Counted from the stretch's first letter, positions 9,206-18,402 are shown. The stretch: 64,000 nucleotides of DNA from Arthrobacter sp. QXT-31 (GCF_001969265.1 NZ_CP019304.1:4774001-4838000), one strand, 5' to 3'. Notes: generated by a model not told the origin, from the letters alone. Made by a program: numbers and translations.

Positions 9206-11833
9206 TCATGGGTAGCGGGTGGGATTGGCCACCGGTCCTCCAGCCGGGACCATGGAATCGGGTTCCGTGACGGCTCCCGCCATCCGCGGGGCGGGCGGAA
9301 CGGCTGTGCCCGCGAGGGACGAGGCCTCAAGCAGGGCCGCCAGGTCTGCCAGGATGGGCGTCTGCATGATGTCCTTGATCGACACTGCACGCTTGAGCAG
9401 GACCGCGAGCTTCACGGCGGACAGCGAGGTCCCGCCCAGTGCAAAGAACGAGTCCTGCCCGCCGATCCGGCCCACCGGCAGCCCGAGCACCGTCGCCCAT
9501 GCCTCGGCGAGCCGCTGCTCAGCGGCTGAAAGCGCTTCCGTGGCGGCTCCGGCTTCGGGAACCACCTCGCGCGCCATGCGCGTCAAGGCCTTCCGGTCGA
9601 TCTTCCCGTTGCCGGTCAGGGGCAGGCTCTCCTGCCACCTGTACGCCGACGGAACCATGTAGCCCGGTACCCGGGCAGCCAGCTCGCTGCGGATATCGTC
9701 GACCTCCAGCGGCCGGCTGCCGGAGTAGAACGCCACCAGGAACTTGGACTGACCGGCGCCCTCACCAACGACAGCGCCCTCACCGACGACGACGGCGCCG
9801 TCCCGGACGCCGGGAACCCGCAGCAGCGCGTTTTCGATGTCGCCGATTTCGATCCGGAACCCGGAGATCTTGACTTGGTTGTCCCGCCGGCCCAGGTACT
9901 CCAGCTTGCCGTCCGGGGACCAGCGGCCGTAGTCGCCGGCCCGGTAGAGCCGCGCGCCGTCCACATAGGGATCGGTGGAGTAGGCCTGTGCAGTGCGCTC
10001 CGGGTCGTTGATGTAGCCGCGGCCCACGCACACCCCGGAGAAGGCGATCTCACCCGGAGCTCCAAGCGGAACAAGCCGCTGCCGCTCGTCGAGGATGTGG
10101 ATCCGGACGTTCGGGATTGGCGGGCCCAGTGGTACGGTGCCGCCGGCGGGCGCTGCACTCATCACTTCGTGGTTCGTGTCATCGGAGGTCTCCGTCAGCC
10201 CGTAGGCGTTGACAAGCTTGACGTCCGGCATCACCTCGAACCAGCGGCGGACCAGCTCACGCTTCAGGGCCTCCCCTGTCGCCGAGACGCAGCGAAGGTG
10301 CGGTAAGGCATGGGGCTTGCCGCCCAGGTACGCCACCACGGCGTCCAGATACGACGGGACGACCTGGAAAACCGCCACCGCGCCCCGTTCTACCGTGTCG
10401 ATGAAGCGCTCGACGTCGAGGATGCGGTCCTGGCCGACGATGAGTGTGCGGCCGCCGACGAGCAGCGCCGAAACCAGCTGCCACAGCGAGATGTCGAAGC
10501 ACTGGGGTGCGCTCTGGGCGACGACGTCCCCGGGGCCAATCCCCAGGTCCTCGATCTTGGCGTACAGGTGGTTCACCATGCCTGCGTGCTCGCACATCGC
10601 GCCTTTCGGCTCGCCAGTGGACCCGGAGGTGAAATAGACGTAAGCGAGCTGATCGGGACGAACCTGTATGCCGAGGTCGCCGCCGGGGTGCCCCTCGGCC
10701 TCGATGTCCTCGAACAGAAGCTTCGTCACTGCAGGCATTCCCTCCAGTGCCTCATCGAGGGTGGTGGTGCTGCCGCCTTCGGTGACCACTACCCGGGCCC
10801 CGGCCCGCGTGAGCGTTCTGGCGATCCGGTCGGCCGGGAAGTGCGGCTCGATCGGCAGGTACGCGCCTCCGGCCTTGAGGATGCCGATCACCGCGGCCAT
10901 CCACTCCAGGTCCCTTTCGGCGACGACGGCCACGATGTCCTCCGCCCCCAGCCCCCGCATGAGCAGGGCGCGGGCCAGCCGGTTGGCGCGGGCATTCAGC
11001 TCCGCGTACGACCACTCCCGCGAGTCCTGGACCGCCGCAATACGATCGGGATGCTGCCGGACACGCTCCTCGAACAACTCGTGGAAGCGCCGCTGGGGCC
11101 GGGGCCGCCCCGGCCCGGCCAGCTGCTCAAGCTGGAAGCACCGCTCCTCGGGGCCGACGAGGTCGACGTCGTCGGGGTCCGACCCGGGGTCGGCGACCAG
11201 ATGCCGGACTGCGCTCAGGTGATAGCCGGCGATCCGGAGGGCTGCGTCCTCGTCGAGGACGTCGCGGCGGTAGTTCAGACGAAGCACCTCGCCGGTGGCT
11301 GCGTTCCCGACCGACATCCCGAGCACGATGCCCTCCGGCAGCCCGGTATCGTCATCCCGAAGGCTGCCGAACACCACCTCGTAGCCCGGGGCGGCCGCCT
11401 TGTGATTAGCCTGCCTGAAGCTAGCCTGCATGGGCCCGGACTGCTCCGTACGGGCCCGAATTTGGCGGTCGTTCGCATCAGAGACGAGGGCTCGCCAGGA
11501 CCGGTGGGTCAGATCCAGGTTGCACTGCCAGGTCCCGAACGAATCCAGGCAGCCGGTGGTGATCTCCGTCTCACCGGACAGGGCCTGGAGCACTCTGGCG
11601 TGCGCCGCCAGCCAGATCGAGCCGGGAGCCACTTGCAGGCTCTGGGCCAGCGTCCGCACGGCCGTGCCCAGGTCCCCGGGAACCGGCAGTTCGACCTGCT
11701 CTTGGCCCGGTTGGGGATCCTGCGTCCACCTGGGGATCGTCGTCGGTGCGGCAGCGGGGAGGGAGTTCCCGCCGCCGGCCGAATCGAGCGATTCGCCGGC
11801 CGTGCGGCAGCTGAGCGCGGGGCTGGAGGTCAT
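9206..11833 (-). CDS. NRPS adenylation-carrier (A-T) protein with degenerate C-like N-terminus
   Basis: This 875-residue protein has a condensation-like N-terminal region (about 40-215) without an HHxxxDG motif. A full adenylation domain follows (about 250-750): A3 FTSGSTGEPKG at 401, A5 NAYGLTE at 542, A7 YRAGDYG at 630, A8 near 650-668 and A10 NGKIDRK at 742. A carrier domain with Ser803 (LGGTSLS) ends it. By hand alignment to PheA the specificity residues read D-I-W-Q-V-A-A-D-D-K, which I cannot match to a known substrate. Two acidic residues at 330/331 would suit a second amino group. The A-T order matches the front of epsilon-poly-lysine synthetase. ATG 11833 overlaps the upstream stop (ATGA). 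Confidence 0.9.
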   Translation of the reverse strand: MTSSPALSCRTAGESLDSAGGGNSLPAAAPTTIPRWTQDPQPGQEQVELPVPGDLGTAVRTLAQSLQVAPGSIWLAAHARVLQALSGETEITTGCLDSFGTWQCNLDLTHRSWRALVSDANDRQIRARTEQSGPMQASFRQANHKAAAPGYEVVFGSLRDDDTGLPEGIVLGMSVGNAATGEVLRLNYRRDVLDEDAALRIAGYHLSAVRHLVADPGSDPDDVDLVGPEERCFQLEQLAGPGRPRPQRRFHELFEERVRQHPDRIAAVQDSREWSYAELNARANRLARALLMRGLGAEDIVAVVAERDLEWMAAVIGILKAGGAYLPIEPHFPADRIARTLTRAGARVVVTEGGSTTTLDEALEGMPAVTKLLFEDIEAEGHPGGDLGIQVRPDQLAYVYFTSGSTGEPKGAMCEHAGMVNHLYAKIEDLGIGPGDVVAQSAPQCFDISLWQLVSALLVGGRTLIVGQDRILDVERFIDTVERGAVAVFQVVPSYLDAVVAYLGGKPHALPHLRCVSATGEALKRELVRRWFEVMPDVKLVNAYGLTETSDDTNHEVMSAAPAGGTVPLGPPIPNVRIHILDERQRLVPLGAPGEIAFSGVCVGRGYINDPERTAQAYSTDPYVDGARLYRAGDYGRWSPDGKLEYLGRRDNQVKISGFRIEIGDIENALLRVPGVRDGAVVVGEGAVVGEGAGQSKFLVAFYSGSRPLEVDDIRSELAARVPGYMVPSAYRWQESLPLTGNGKIDRKALTRMAREVVPEAGAATEALSAAEQRLAEAWATVLGLPVGRIGGQDSFFALGGTSLSAVKLAVLLKRAVSIKDIMQTPILADLAALLEASSLAGTAVPPAPRMAGAVTEPDSMVPAGGPVANPTRYP

Positions 11834-14800
11834 GACAGTGGCCTTTCCAGGACGTCGGGCAATGTGATGTCGGCTCCGGCCTCTTCGGCCGGGTTGCCAC
11901 CCCACACGGTTCCCCGGGGGAGCGTCGTCCCCTTCATGACGAAGGAGTCGGTGGTGACGACGGCACCGTCTTCTGCGCTCACGCCGTAGTGGACAACGCA
12001 GCCGATGCCAAGCGTGACGCCGTCCCCAAGGATGCTGTGGTCGGTCTTGAACATTCCGTCCTCCTGGGAATGGCACTGCAATGCGGAGCCGGCGTTCAGG
12101 GTGCAGCGGGAGCCGATCGTCACCAGGACCCGGTCGGGGAACGCGCAGCCGTCATCGAAGACCCGGGACCCGATCTTCACACCGATCAGACGCCAGAGCA
12201 GCGGCTTGAACGGCGTCCCGTCGAGCATGTTCACGTACCGGCTCTGGATCTGCAGCTTCCAGTACCGCTCGTGCCACCAGAAGTAGGGGTTGTAGATCGA
12301 GCAGAGCTGGGGCGTAAGTCCCCGCCGCGCCACGATGCGCTCGATGCCAGCGGGAACGAGCAAGCCAACCACGAGCATTACGGCAAACGACGCACTCACG
12401 GCAAGGAAACCGAATTGGTCGGACAGCTCGAGGGCGGCGAACATGATGATCATGGCCAGCGAGATGTTCAGCCACCGCACCAGCATCAAGAGGGCCATTG
12501 TGCGCAGGTTGTGCCTGTTCTTGGCGGCCAGGTCCCGACGGAAGTGCGCACGGCTCCTGTGTTCCTCAGGGAGGGCGTCCCGGAAGACCGAGCGGGGGAT
12601 CTCGAACGGCGGCGACCCGAGCAGGCCCACGTCATGGCGCACCGGTCCGTCGATGGGGACCGCCACCATGGTCGCGAGCAGGCAGTTGTCCCCGGTTCTT
12701 GCCCCGGCCGGGTAGAAAACGCCGTTGCCAAGGAAGTTGTGCTTGCCGATCGCCGCCCGGCTGACCTTGAACGACGTCGGCGAGTAGTCGGCGTTCATAA
12801 ACGACACTGCGTCGGCGATCATCGTGCCGGTGCCGATCGAGGATAAGAAAGGATTGTCGTGCTTGAACACCGAACCCATGTTCGAGCCGGTCTGCTGGAC
12901 TTTCCCGAGGTCGTACCCGATGGCCTGCAGGTAGTTCACAATGTACGAACTGTCGCCGAACAACCCGCCAAGCATGGCATTGTTGGTCAACCTCGTCACC
13001 GCCCGCGATGCCGCGTCACGCAGTCCGAACAGCGGATACACCGTGTCAGGCTTTAACGCGAGGTTGAGCAGCCGCGGCACGGTCGTTACCATGACCAACG
13101 CCGCGACCGTTCCACCGAAGACGGTCAGGCCGGCGAGGCCAACAGCGTGGGCGTAGAAGGACCAGTCAGTGAACGCCAGCGGCTGCGCCTCCAACAGCGC
13201 CGCCACGCGCGGAAACGCCAGCACGGCCAGGGCGATGGTTATGGTCAGCATGACCCGGCCCACCCCGACCGCACTCAAGAACTGGGTGAAGGCAAACCAT
13301 CCCCGGCGCCAGGGCCGGTAGGGCGTGGCCTCAACCGTGCGGAAGTCCGCATCCGTGCGCCGGCCCGGCGTACCGTGCCAGCGCTCGTCCGCGGGCACAG
13401 CCTGGCCAGCGTACAAACTGGCCCGGTGGCCCAACTGCGACCCGTCTCCCATGGACGTGTTAATGTCCAGGATGCTGCCCTCGCCGACGAGCACGTCACG
13501 GCCCAGCGTCACCGCGCCGAACTGGATAACGCCGCCGTGGGCCCGGTAGCCGGTTGCGATCACGTCCTTGCGGATCACCGTCCCCTCCCCGATCGTGAGC
13601 AGGTCGGTGCAGACCGGCAGGCGCTTGGTCATGATCGTCACGTTGCGGCCCACTTTGGCACCCATGGCCCGCAGGTAGAAAGTTGTCAGCGGGGAACCGA
13701 CCATCAGCGACAGCGGTGAAGTTCGCATCAGGGTCTTGACCAGCCAGAACCGGAAGTACTGCAGGCTCCAGATACGGATCTCCTGGGGCCGGAAGCGCCC
13801 GATAATAATCCACTTCGCGGCCACCGGCAGGATACTCAGCAGCACGAACGTCGCCCCGGCGTACGCGACCGACCGCAGGTAGATCTCCAACAGGCTCGTC
13901 TCGTGGCTCAACCAATGGTGGTTACCCGCCCCCGCTTCCGGGAATATGAACAGGTAACCCACCACCGCGAGCCAGCCAGCGAGGAGGCAGTAGCCAAGGT
14001 AGACGAGCACCTGCAGGGCGCCACAGGCGACGTACTCCCAGGTCCGCGCGTCCATCGGCGCCGGAACCTCCGGCACCGAAGCCGCGACCGGCGAGGGCTC
14101 CTGCAGCCGGTCGTGCTGCAGGGGGACCTGCAGAGCCGCGGCCAGGGCCGAGACGCTCGGATTGCCATAGACATCCTTCATCGACACCGCCGGCAGGTCC
14201 GGCTCCTTCCGCATCCGGGCGCAGAACCGCGCCATAACCAGCGAGTCCGCGCCCAGGTCCTGGAAGAAGTCAGCGTCCATCGGGACTTGCTGGATGCCGA
14301 GAACTCCGGACAGCACCCCGGCCAGCCGCTCCCGCACCTGCACCGAGGCCGGCGCCGTTTCCGCCGGTGCCAGGGCCGCGGCCAGCCCCGAGATCGTCGG
14401 GTTCTGATAGATGTCCTTGATCGACACCGCCGGCAAATCCGGCTGCTTACGCACCCGGGCGCAGAACCGCGCCATGACCAGCGAGTCCGCACCCAAGTCC
14501 TGGAAGAAATCAGCCTCCACCGGCACATGCTCAAGGTCCAGCACGCCGGACAGCACCTCCGCCAACCGTTCCTGCACCTGAACCGTCGCCGGCGCCTCTT
14601 CCGCCGGTGCCAGGGCAGCGGCCAGCGCCGAGATGGTGGGATTCTGGTAGATGTCCTTGATCGACACGGCGGGCACATCCGGCTGCTTGCGCACGCGGGC
14701 GCAAAACTGCGCCATCACCAGTGAGTCCGCGCCTAATTCATAGAAGAAGTTGGCGTCCACGGGGACGTCGTCCTTCTTCACCACTGATGCGAGCACACCC

Positions 14801-14952
14801 GCCAGCCGGCGCTCCAAGGCAACCGCGGTACCCGTGGCCGGCGTGGCTGGAGAGCCATTCCCGGCCGGAGCCGCGGTTGTCTCAGGAATGGGGGGAATGA
14901 CGGGAGATGCGGAACGCGGAGCGCCCTGTAGATTGTCGAGTCGCATTTTCAC
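11830..14952 (-). CDS. three tandem carrier domains fused to a Pls-type NRPS terminal membrane domain
   Basis: This 1040-residue protein starts with three phosphopantetheine carrier domains, each with LGADSL and the serine at residues 77, 157 and 237. From about 300 onwards it matches the NRPS terminal domain (TIGR02353 type) of epsilon-poly-L-lysine synthetase. That part has six or so membrane segments and three soluble blocks with left-handed beta-helix-like repeats (for example GEGTVIRKDVIATGYR). In Pls these blocks make isopeptide bonds iteratively at the membrane. Here the domain is on a separate chain from the adenylation protein. GTG 14952 overlaps the sbnA stop by 4 nt; ATG 14946 is an alternative start. 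Confidence 0.9.
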   Translation of the reverse strand: MKMRLDNLQGAPRSASPVIPPIPETTAAPAGNGSPATPATGTAVALERRLAGVLASVVKKDDVPVDANFFYELGADSLVMAQFCARVRKQPDVPAVSIKDIYQNPTISALAAALAPAEEAPATVQVQERLAEVLSGVLDLEHVPVEADFFQDLGADSLVMARFCARVRKQPDLPAVSIKDIYQNPTISGLAAALAPAETAPASVQVRERLAGVLSGVLGIQQVPMDADFFQDLGADSLVMARFCARMRKEPDLPAVSMKDVYGNPSVSALAAALQVPLQHDRLQEPSPVAASVPEVPAPMDARTWEYVACGALQVLVYLGYCLLAGWLAVVGYLFIFPEAGAGNHHWLSHETSLLEIYLRSVAYAGATFVLLSILPVAAKWIIIGRFRPQEIRIWSLQYFRFWLVKTLMRTSPLSLMVGSPLTTFYLRAMGAKVGRNVTIMTKRLPVCTDLLTIGEGTVIRKDVIATGYRAHGGVIQFGAVTLGRDVLVGEGSILDINTSMGDGSQLGHRASLYAGQAVPADERWHGTPGRRTDADFRTVEATPYRPWRRGWFAFTQFLSAVGVGRVMLTITIALAVLAFPRVAALLEAQPLAFTDWSFYAHAVGLAGLTVFGGTVAALVMVTTVPRLLNLALKPDTVYPLFGLRDAASRAVTRLTNNAMLGGLFGDSSYIVNYLQAIGYDLGKVQQTGSNMGSVFKHDNPFLSSIGTGTMIADAVSFMNADYSPTSFKVSRAAIGKHNFLGNGVFYPAGARTGDNCLLATMVAVPIDGPVRHDVGLLGSPPFEIPRSVFRDALPEEHRSRAHFRRDLAAKNRHNLRTMALLMLVRWLNISLAMIIMFAALELSDQFGFLAVSASFAVMLVVGLLVPAGIERIVARRGLTPQLCSIYNPYFWWHERYWKLQIQSRYVNMLDGTPFKPLLWRLIGVKIGSRVFDDGCAFPDRVLVTIGSRCTLNAGSALQCHSQEDGMFKTDHSILGDGVTLGIGCVVHYGVSAEDGAVVTTDSFVMKGTTLPRGTVWGGNPAEEAGADITLPDVLERPLS
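14127..14820 (-). repeat. three tandem carrier-domain repeats, about 240-bp period
   Basis: Three consecutive coding repeats each encode one carrier domain, with an exact 80-residue spacing between the phosphopantetheine serines. Units two and three share long identical peptide stretches, such as FFQDLGADSLVMARFCAR. Near-identity between units indicates recent duplication or gene conversion. Confidence 0.9.
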
Positions 14953-16016
14953 TGCAGGAAATTTCCGAGGGCGGCGACGTAATCGGCCACGGAGATGGGG
15001 CCTGAGCGCTGTGGCTCCGGCACCGGGCCGGAGAGCCGCCCATGGGTCCCTGCCAAATCGGCGGTTGCCAGCGCTTCGGCGCCGAAGTGCTCGTGCACCC
15101 AGTCAGGGTTGTAGATGGTGTCCAGGTAGGGACGGCCCATGTCCGGGGAGATGGCCACCGCCGTCAGGTCCTGGGCGTCGTGGTCGGCGAGCCAAGACAT
15201 GGCGCCGTGGACCACGGTCCCGGTGGAACCACCGAGCGTGAAACCGGCAGCCGCGAGGCGGTGGCAGGCGCGCACCGTGTCCAGTTCTTCGACCATCACC
15301 ACGTCATCGATGAAGGATTCGTCGAGCTGCGGCGGCCGCACGCCCATGCCGAGTCCCGGGATCAGGCGGGTGGCCGGCGGGCCGCCGAACGAGACCGATC
15401 CTGCGGCGTCGACGGCGACAATCCGGACGTCGGGCCGGTGTTCACGGAAGTACCGCGCGCAACCCATCAAGGTCCCCGTTGTCCCGGCTCCCACGAACAG
15501 CACGTCCAGTTCAGGGAACTGACTGGAGATCTCGGGGGCAGTCCAGCGGTAGTGCGCTCCCCAGTTGCCGGGATTGGTGTACTGGTTGAGCCAGATGTAC
15601 CGCTCGTCGGACGCGCACAGGTCCTGCACGTGGTTGAGCCGCGCGCCGAGGAAGCCCCCGGTGGGATCCGGTTCGGTGACCAGGTCCACCTGCGCCCCGA
15701 GCGACTCCATGAATTGCCGGGTTGCCGGGTTGCAGCGCGGATCGATCACACACACGAAGCGGTATCCCTTGCTGGCGGCGATCATGCTGAGCGCGACGCC
15801 GAGGTTGCCCGATGAGGATTCCACGAGGATGGATCCGGGGACGATCAGACCCTCCCGCTCGGCGCGCTCGACCATCTCCCGTGCGGGCTTGAGCTTGATT
15901 GAGCCGGCGAAATTGAAGCCCTCGATCTTCAGATAGAGGCGGCAGCCCAGCACCCCTTCCAGGTCGACGAACAGGCTCTGCTCGTTAAACAGGTGCGGGT
16001 CCATGATAATCGGCAT
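14949..16016 (-). CDS. sbnA: SbnA-like N-(2-amino-2-carboxyethyl)-L-glutamate synthase
   Basis: This 355-residue fold-type II PLP enzyme resembles cysteine synthase but with the SbnA signature. The PLP lysine is in FNFAGSIKLKPA, the phosphate/substrate loop is ESSSGNLGVALS and the glycine loop is GTTGTLMG. In staphyloferrin B synthesis SbnA joins O-phospho-L-serine and L-glutamate to make the substrate of SbnB. Together with the sbnB homologue downstream this implies L-2,3-diaminopropionate supply. It is the first gene of the minus-strand operon. GAGGGA lies just before ATG 16016. A true cysteine or cystathionine synthase is less likely given the partner gene. Confidence 0.88.
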   Translation of the reverse strand: MPIIMDPHLFNEQSLFVDLEGVLGCRLYLKIEGFNFAGSIKLKPAREMVERAEREGLIVPGSILVESSSGNLGVALSMIAASKGYRFVCVIDPRCNPATRQFMESLGAQVDLVTEPDPTGGFLGARLNHVQDLCASDERYIWLNQYTNPGNWGAHYRWTAPEISSQFPELDVLFVGAGTTGTLMGCARYFREHRPDVRIVAVDAAGSVSFGGPPATRLIPGLGMGVRPPQLDESFIDDVVMVEELDTVRACHRLAAAGFTLGGSTGTVVHGAMSWLADHDAQDLTAVAISPDMGRPYLDTIYNPDWVHEHFGAEALATADLAGTHGRLSGPVPEPQRSGPISVADYVAALGNFLQ

Positions 16017-16286
16017 GTTCTCCCTCGTTCCCTGCCATGCGCTTGGTCAGGGTTGGGGGACTGTTCCTGCCAGCTTGTGCGTGAAGGGTGGCGGACATCT
16101 GCGTCCTGACCAGTTCACTTTTCAAGAAGAGCCGCACAGGGCGGCACGAACGGAACACTGCGGTCACCGCTATCTTCCCCAGCAGCGAATACCGGCTTCC
16201 CCACCGCAAATACTCCGAGATGCAGTTGAGGCTTCAAACCTGTGGTTCGACAGTAGGCAGGTTCCGTAGCCCGCCGCAACCATTTC

Positions 16287-16332
16287 GAGTACCTGTATCC
16301 AATCCCTTGTGAGTACCTACTTACTCGTACTC
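16287..16332. promoter_or_regulatory. GAGTAC/GTACTC repeat cluster in divergent intergenic region
   Basis: The 394-nt gap between sbnA and the M28 aminopeptidase holds GAGTAC at 16287 and 16311 and its inverse GTACTC at 16327, with a similar TACTC at 16353. The last two sites form an inverted repeat. Such spacing suits a dimeric regulator of one or both divergent genes. The rest of the gap shows no further gene, and I could not place promoter hexamers with confidence. Confidence 0.35.
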
Positions 16333-16410
16333 GCACCCCCCGCGCGAAGCCATACTCGACTCTTGTCAAAGACCTTCCAAACCCCTCTGAGCAAGCAGTA
16401 GCGTTCTCTC

Positions 16411-17559
16411 ATGAACGCGTTCCGATCGACGCGCAGATATCGAATACCCATGGCAGGAACCATCATCGCTGCTGCCGCATTGCTGATGGCGGCATGTTCC
16501 TCGCCGGCCGGGAGGGTGCCGCTCGAGGCACCGCCGGCCGTGACAATCCCGGCACAGGAATCCCCGCCGCAACGGCAACCGGCCACCCCGCCGGTGCCCA
16601 CGGCGGCGCCGGAAACCGTCAAGCCTGGTGCGGAAGCAAAGGCCACCCAGGTCCACGCAGCCTTTGCCAAGCGAAACCTGATGAAGCACCTCCAGGCACT
16701 GCAAAAAATTGCCGATGAGGCCGGCGGAAACCGTGCCTCGGGGACCCGCGGGTACGAAGCGTCCGCCCGTTATGTTGAGGAACAGCTGCGTGCGGCCGGG
16801 TACAAGCCGGTACGGCAGGTCTTCACCTATTGGGATGAGGACCGCGAGGCGGACACAGAGACCTTCAACATCCTCGCGGACACTGCAGGCAGCGCCGAAC
16901 ACACCATCGTGGTGGGCGGCCATCTCGACTCGGTGCGCCGCGGTCCAGGGATCAACGACAACGGCAGCGGCGTGGCCGCCATGATCGAGACCGCCCGCTG
17001 GATGGCCGAGACGGGCGTCCAGCCGAAGAACCGGGTGCGTTTTGCTTTCTGGGGCGCCGAAGAGGTGGACCTGCTGGGCTCCCAATACTACGTAGACTCG
17101 CTCAGCAACAAGGAAAACACTGAGACCATGCTGAACCTGAACCTGGATATGGTCGCATCGCCCAACGGCGGACGGTTCGTCCACGACGGTGACGGCTCAA
17201 GCTTCGGCGACGCCGCTCCGGCCGGCTCGGACGTAATCGAGCGCACCTTCCTGGACTATTTCGCGGAGAACGGATTGGCGACCGCGCCCGCGGAATTTGA
17301 AGAGGGCGACTCCGACTACGACGCATTTATGAAAGCCGGCATCCCCACGGGCGGCCTGTTCACCGGAGACGAAGACGAGAAGACGGCCCAACAGGTCGAG
17401 GAGTTCGGCGGCACTGAGAACGGCGAGCACGATCCGTGCTATCACAGGGCCTGCGACGACACTTCAAACATCGACCGGCAGTTGCTGCACGACATGGCGG
17501 GTGCCCTGGGCTACGTGACGGTTGCCTTCGCGATGCTGCCGCGCGCTGACTCAGAGTGA
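16411..17559 (+). CDS. M28-family zinc aminopeptidase, lipoprotein
   Basis: This 382-residue protein has a lipoprotein signal peptide ending in LMAAC (Cys29), then a Pro/Ala-rich stretch and an M28 peptidase domain. Zinc and catalytic residues are visible in GGHLDSV, NDNGSGV, GAEEVDLLGS and the C-terminal CYHRACDD, a layout close to the Streptomyces griseus aminopeptidase. It should act outside the cell, anchored to the membrane, removing N-terminal hydrophobic residues from peptides. It is divergent from the biosynthetic operon, so a link to that product is possible but unproven. An internal ATG at 16450 would shorten the signal peptide. Confidence 0.88.
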   Translation: MNAFRSTRRYRIPMAGTIIAAAALLMAACSSPAGRVPLEAPPAVTIPAQESPPQRQPATPPVPTAAPETVKPGAEAKATQVHAAFAKRNLMKHLQALQKIADEAGGNRASGTRGYEASARYVEEQLRAAGYKPVRQVFTYWDEDREADTETFNILADTAGSAEHTIVVGGHLDSVRRGPGINDNGSGVAAMIETARWMAETGVQPKNRVRFAFWGAEEVDLLGSQYYVDSLSNKENTETMLNLNLDMVASPNGGRFVHDGDGSSFGDAAPAGSDVIERTFLDYFAENGLATAPAEFEEGDSDYDAFMKAGIPTGGLFTGDEDEKTAQQVEEFGGTENGEHDPCYHRACDDTSNIDRQLLHDMAGALGYVTVAFAMLPRADSE

Positions 17560-17574
17560 TGGCCGGGGCTGCAG

Positions 17575-18303
17575 CTAACTACGAGGCGCCACGACAAGTG
17601 CCACTGCTGCAGTGAATGAAAGCGGCAGCCCCACCGAACCCGGATCCACAGCGTCCACCACCCAGCCAGGACGGCCGCCCGTTCCCGCCACGTGATCCGG
17701 CAGCAGGGGAACGGAACCGGCAACATCCACCAGGGCCGGGTCGACGACGGCCAGCCCCCTGCCGATCGCCTTCAGTACTGCCTCCTTGCGGGTCCACAGG
17801 CGTGTCTGGAAACCCGCCCTCAGCGCCGGCTCTACCTTCTGCAGTTCTTCCTGTTCCCGCGCCGAAAGTGCAACCTGTCCAAATCCCTCAAAACCTGCGG
17901 CCCCGCCGCTCTCCAGGTCGACGCCGATCCCCAGCAGCCGCCCGTCCGTGGACGCTGCCAGCAGGCACCAGTCTTCCGCCCTGCTCAGGCTGGCCAGGAG
18001 GGTCACCTTCCGTGAGCCAGCCTGATACCGCGGCATCCCGTGCACGTGGTCGTCCCTGGTGCACTCCCGGCAGACGTAATCGGCCTGCAGGTCCGTGGGA
18101 TCCACTCCGGCGATCTCGGCGGCATGGCGCCGCAACGCGATGCGCCCGGCCAGGAACCTCTCCCGCCGCACCTGCGAAGTGAACGTCCCTGCCAGCCGCC
18201 GCTCGCCATCGTCCAGGAATTCGGTCTGGCGAAGGTCGACGCTGGACAGCCGGACGGCTGCCAGACGGATCGGCTGCACGGCTGGCTGGGCCGGCCTATT
18301 CAC
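17575..18303 (-). CDS. 4'-phosphopantetheinyl transferase, Sfp type
   Basis: This 242-residue protein has the Sfp-family magnesium and CoA-binding motifs GIGVDLE (residues 125-131) and WTRKEAVLKAIGRGL (from 170). The family moves phosphopantetheine from CoA to the serine of carrier domains. It lies next to a cluster with four carrier domains, which makes it the obvious activating enzyme, although primary metabolism could also use it. It converges on the aminopeptidase gene with a 15-nt gap. The region between 18304 and 18415 holds its promoter and that of the GNAT gene. Confidence 0.9.
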   Translation of the reverse strand: MNRPAQPAVQPIRLAAVRLSSVDLRQTEFLDDGERRLAGTFTSQVRRERFLAGRIALRRHAAEIAGVDPTDLQADYVCRECTRDDHVHGMPRYQAGSRKVTLLASLSRAEDWCLLAASTDGRLLGIGVDLESGGAAGFEGFGQVALSAREQEELQKVEPALRAGFQTRLWTRKEAVLKAIGRGLAVVDPALVDVAGSVPLLPDHVAGTGGRPGWVVDAVDPGSVGLPLSFTAAVALVVAPRS

Positions 18304-18402
18304 ACCGGCCCCGGAAGGGTTGCTGATTCTTGACGCGTCATTGGACTCAACAGCCTATACGCCAGCGGCATCCTGCGGGCGTGCAGCCTCCCCGGTACGC
18401 AG

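Noticed and set aside
9206..11833. Naming the A-domain substrate from its code
   Set aside because: The hand-read code does not match any I know with confidence, so the substrate is left as inference from the SbnA/SbnB genes.
10310..11989. 559-residue plus-strand frame
   Set aside because: It is antisense to the adenylation domain core motifs.
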